Under the pieces are notes generated by a model. It saw only the letters and a list, made by a program, of their open reading frames with translations, was not told the origin of the DNA and did no database searches. The position numbers were made by a program, and so were the translations under genes. From an uncultured Clostridia bacterium (GTDB taxonomy: Bacteria; Bacillota; Clostridia; Saccharofermentanales; Saccharofermentanaceae), in NCBI GenBank assembly GCA_946545505.1, contig CAMNNN010000033.1:1-10293 (forward strand): 10,293 nt of DNA, in the 5' to 3' direction. This document shows positions 7,840 to 10,293 of the stretch, piece by piece (within the stretch, counting starts at the first letter, position 1; each line of letters begins with the position of its first letter).

Positions 7840-9563
7840 TCAGACACCTCCTGTTCAGACTGAAGCTTAATAAGATCCCGGTACAGACCTGATGATTTGA
7901 ACAATTCATCATGCGTGGCGAATGCGGAGATCTTACCATCTTCCATGAGAATGATCTTATCGCAGTTCTTAACAGTCCTTATCTTCTGCGAGATCAGAAT
8001 AACCGTCGGATTATTGGCGATAGTCTTAAGGTTATTAAGGAACTTTCTCTCGGTAACTGCATCAAGAGCTGATGTTGAATCATCAAAGATAAGAAGGCCC
8101 GGGTTGCCTGCGAGAGTTCGGGCTATTCCTATTCTCTGTTTCTGCCCGCCGGACAGTCCGGTACCGTTGGAACTCACGTTATAGTAAAGTCCCTCTTTCT
8201 TAGAAGCCGCGACATCATCTGCCAGGGAAATCCTTAATGCCTCATCAAGGGATTTCTTATCGACAGTCTCGCGCCACAAAGAGATGTTATAGACTAACGA
8301 ACCCGTAAACATAGATGCCTTCTGTAAGCACAGACCTACAGCCGTAGTAAGAGAGTTGCCGCTGAAGTCGCTAATGGGCCTGCCGTCTATAAGAACATCT
8401 CCGGAAGTCGCTTTATAAAGACCTGATGCGAGATAAGCCAGAGTGGATTTTCCGGAACCTGTCATACCGATAACACCGATGGTCTGTCCGGGTTCGATAT
8501 TAAATGACACATCAGATATAAGGTCTTCGCTACTGTCCTCATATCTGAATGAAACATTCCTGAATTCAACTGAATGAGCCTTATTGGGATCGGCAAATTC
8601 CTCTGTTCCGTGTGTATCATCCTCAGGAAGCTCAAGTATCGCTTCTGCCCTGCCCGCACATGCCACAGCACGGCTTACGGTAATTATGAGATTGGCAAGC
8701 TTAATGAGCTCCACCAGTATCTGCGACATGTAATTATAAAGAGCTACGACCTGACCTGAAGTCAGATTACCGTGGCTAACATTAACTCCGCCTCTGTAAA
8801 TCAGAAGGCAAACGGCGAGGTTGATTACAAGAAATGTAAGCGGATTAAGATAAGACGAGATCCCCGCAGCTGCCTTCTGGAATTCGGAAAGCTTTAAAGT
8901 CTCTTTTCTGAATTCTTTATAATCGTCATAAGTTCTGTTAAATCCTCTTATGACTCTTACTCCGTTAAGTCCGTTATCGGCATGTCTCGCGAGAACATCA
9001 AGGCCTTCCCTTGTCTTCTTATAAGACGGAATGGCAAGTTTCATATTAAGGGCCACTATGATTCCGAGAAGCGTTACTGCGGCAACAAAGATAAGAGCCA
9101 TTCTGGCACTTATGGTAAAAGCCATGATAACGGCACCGGCCACAATAAAAGGAGACCTCAGAAGAAGTCTTAAGAACAGATTGATGCCGCTTTGAATCTG
9201 ATTAACATCGGACGTAAGACTTGTGACAAGCTTGGATGAACCGATCTTCTCGTACTCCGGGACAGACAGTCTGTTTATCTTTCGGAACAGGTCGCGTCTT
9301 ATGTCACTTGATATACCGCAAGCTGCAGTCGCCGCGAAATACTGCGCACTGATAGCACTTACGATGCCGACCACGGCGAAAAGGAACAGCAACAGTACTC
9401 TTCTTACTATATAGTCCCTGTCTCCTGCAGGTATTCCGTTATCAATGATATCGGCAATAACAAGAGGGACTATCAGTTCGAACGCGGCCTCAGACAGCTT
9501 AAATACAGGGCTTAAAACTGACTTGAGTTTATAATGCCGAAAGTATCCGAGGACACGCTTCAT
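7836..9563 (-). CDS. ABC exporter half-transporter, degenerate-site subunit of a heterodimer
   Basis: This 575-aa protein has a six-helix membrane domain (about 15-300) and an ATPase domain (about 330-575). Motifs are Walker A GMTGSGKST (366-374), Q-loop Gln414 and a canonical signature LSGGQ (470-474). Walker B is LLIFDD, so Asp495 replaces the catalytic Glu, and the switch His is replaced by Gln526 in ISQKIRT. These two changes together are known from TM287 and the LmrC/BmrC-type subunits, whose own ATP site is non-hydrolytic but regulatory. It complements the defects of the downstream subunit exactly, so the two should form one exporter. The gene starts 2 nt after the amidohydrolase stop. 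No good Shine-Dalgarno sequence is visible before the ATG, which points to reinitiation after the upstream gene. Confidence 0.95.
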   Translation of the reverse strand: MKRVLGYFRHYKLKSVLSPVFKLSEAAFELIVPLVIADIIDNGIPAGDRDYIVRRVLLLFLFAVVGIVSAISAQYFAATAACGISSDIRRDLFRKINRLSVPEYEKIGSSKLVTSLTSDVNQIQSGINLFLRLLLRSPFIVAGAVIMAFTISARMALIFVAAVTLLGIIVALNMKLAIPSYKKTREGLDVLARHADNGLNGVRVIRGFNRTYDDYKEFRKETLKLSEFQKAAAGISSYLNPLTFLVINLAVCLLIYRGGVNVSHGNLTSGQVVALYNYMSQILVELIKLANLIITVSRAVACAGRAEAILELPEDDTHGTEEFADPNKAHSVEFRNVSFRYEDSSEDLISDVSFNIEPGQTIGVIGMTGSGKSTLAYLASGLYKATSGDVLIDGRPISDFSGNSLTTAVGLCLQKASMFTGSLVYNISLWRETVDKKSLDEALRISLADDVAASKKEGLYYNVSSNGTGLSGGQKQRIGIARTLAGNPGLLIFDDSTSALDAVTERKFLNNLKTIANNPTVILISQKIRTVKNCDKIILMEDGKISAFATHDELFKSSGLYRDLIKLQSEQEVSE

Positions 9564-9565
9564 GA

Positions 9566-10293
9566 TCAGGATAACTGCGACAGTAATTCAGCGCACTTCT
9601 TACGCGTCTCGTCAAAGTCAATTGTTGTAAACTCGCCGTTCTCATAGAGAATACGGCCGTCGATCATAGTCATCTTAACGCATGAGTTATCTGCGCTGTA
9701 GATAATATTACTTACAACATTATTCTCAGGCTGCATGGAAGGCTTGTCCATATCGATCATAATGATATCTGCCTTCTTGCCCGGTGCAAGAACATCGCAG
9801 TCCGTAAGGCCCATGCAAAGAGCGCCGCCTGAAGTTCCTGCCTTAAGGATCTTAAACGGATCGACCGCTGCCGCATTATCCGTAAGAACGTTAGACAGCA
9901 CAGTATCAAGATACATCTCACGGAACATCGAAAGGCTGTTGTTGGAGCCTGCGCCGTCCGTTCCGATGGCGATCTTCATATCCTCATTAATGAACTTGTA
10001 TACAGGTGTGATACCGCTCGCAAGCTTCAAGTTTGAGCATGCATTGAATACAGACCAGAGACCCTTCTTCTTAAATATCTCCCTGTCCTCATCGGTAAAC
10101 CATACGCAGTGGAATCCGCCGCCGCCAAAGTCGTATATGCCGAGCTTGTCAAAAAGGACCGCGGGTGTTACTCCGTAGCGCTCCTTACAGCCTTCCACCT
10201 CAGCCTGGGTCTCTGAAATATGGACGAAGACGGGAGCCTCATACTTATGGGCAAGGGCCGCTACCTTCTTAAGATTATCCTCGCATGTCGTAT
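9566..10293 (-). CDS. Amidohydrolase, MTA/SAH deaminase-like (5' end beyond window)
   Basis: The frame is open to the right window edge. The 241 visible residues are the C-terminal half or more of a metal-dependent amidohydrolase, usually about 430 aa in this family, so an apparent GTG start at 10198 is internal. In fragment numbering, HISE (24-27) gives the metal His and catalytic Glu, GGGGFH gives the next His (61), SNLKLASGITPV (86-97) is the family signature, and IGTDGAGSNNS gives the metal Asp (112). The C-terminal L-A-P-G-K-K-A-D-I-I-M-I-D block is the returning small beta-domain. These match the MtaD/SsnA/AtzA group, of which methylthioadenosine/S-adenosylhomocysteine deaminase is the best-known member. 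Guanine or other aminohydrolase activity cannot be excluded. The segment before SNLKLASG reads V-F-N-A-C, where relatives have H-N-P. It heads the visible part of the operon with the ABC exporter and murD. Confidence 0.9.
   Translation of the reverse strand, partial: TTCEDNLKKVAALAHKYEAPVFVHISETQAEVEGCKERYGVTPAVLFDKLGIYDFGGGGFHCVWFTDEDREIFKKKGLWSVFNACSNLKLASGITPVYKFINEDMKIAIGTDGAGSNNSLSMFREMYLDTVLSNVLTDNAAAVDPFKILKAGTSGGALCMGLTDCDVLAPGKKADIIMIDMDKPSMQPENNVVSNIIYSADNSCVKMTMIDGRILYENGEFTTIDFDETRKKCAELLSQLS

Noticed and set aside
7897..8184. Open frame of 95 codons on the plus strand
   Set aside because: It is antisense to the ATPase domain of the first ABC subunit and encodes nothing recognisable.
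9735..10178. Open frame of 147 codons on the plus strand
   Set aside because: It lies fully antisense to the amidohydrolase, whose catalytic motifs are clear, and its translation shows no family features.
10196..10198. GTG at 10198 as the amidohydrolase start
   Set aside because: The frame continues to the window edge, and the upstream codons encode the HISE metal-binding motif, so this GTG is an internal Val.

Overview
The window reads as part of a chromosome from an anaerobic Clostridia-type bacterium (Bacillota, perhaps Lachnospiraceae or a relative). This rests on the strong AGGAGG-type ribosome binding sites, the style of the MurD and ABC proteins, and the dense single-strand operon layout; it is an inference without a database search. 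All eight genes lie on the minus strand, so transcription runs from the right end of the window to the left. There is no gene-free stretch longer than about 60 bases, and I see no tRNA, rRNA, CRISPR array, insertion sequence or phage gene.

Right half (10293 down to 4591): a tightly packed operon. It begins with the C-terminal part of an amidohydrolase of the MTA/SAH-deaminase type, whose 5' end is cut by the window edge. Two ABC half-transporters follow. They have complementary defects in their ATP sites and should form one heterodimeric exporter of the TM287/288, LmrCD or BmrCD type. The last gene is murD, the D-glutamate-adding enzyme of peptidoglycan synthesis. Gaps are 2 nt, a 4-nt ATGA overlap, and 9 nt.

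Left half (4590 down to 1): a 51-nt gap holds a plausible promoter (TTAACG, 17 bp, TATAAT) and a 17-bp imperfect palindrome at the expected transcription start. It leads into three linked membrane-protein genes. First is a small two-TM protein with an extracytoplasmic domain. Second is an unusual 690-aa protein in which a TM-flanked extracytoplasmic sensor-like domain is fused to a 12-TM MFS-like transporter with a long cytoplasmic tail. Third is a single-TM protein whose cytoplasmic N-terminus loosely resembles ECF sigma region 2. They are joined by a 4-nt and a 17-nt overlap. After 56 nt comes a serpin-family lipoprotein, cut by the left edge before its reactive-centre loop.

The left cluster is the part most likely to be undescribed. 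The gene layout suggests that the sensor-like proteins, the MFS-like channel or receptor and the sigma-like protein act together at the membrane, with an exported surface protease inhibitor encoded next door. That functional link is inference from gene order only.
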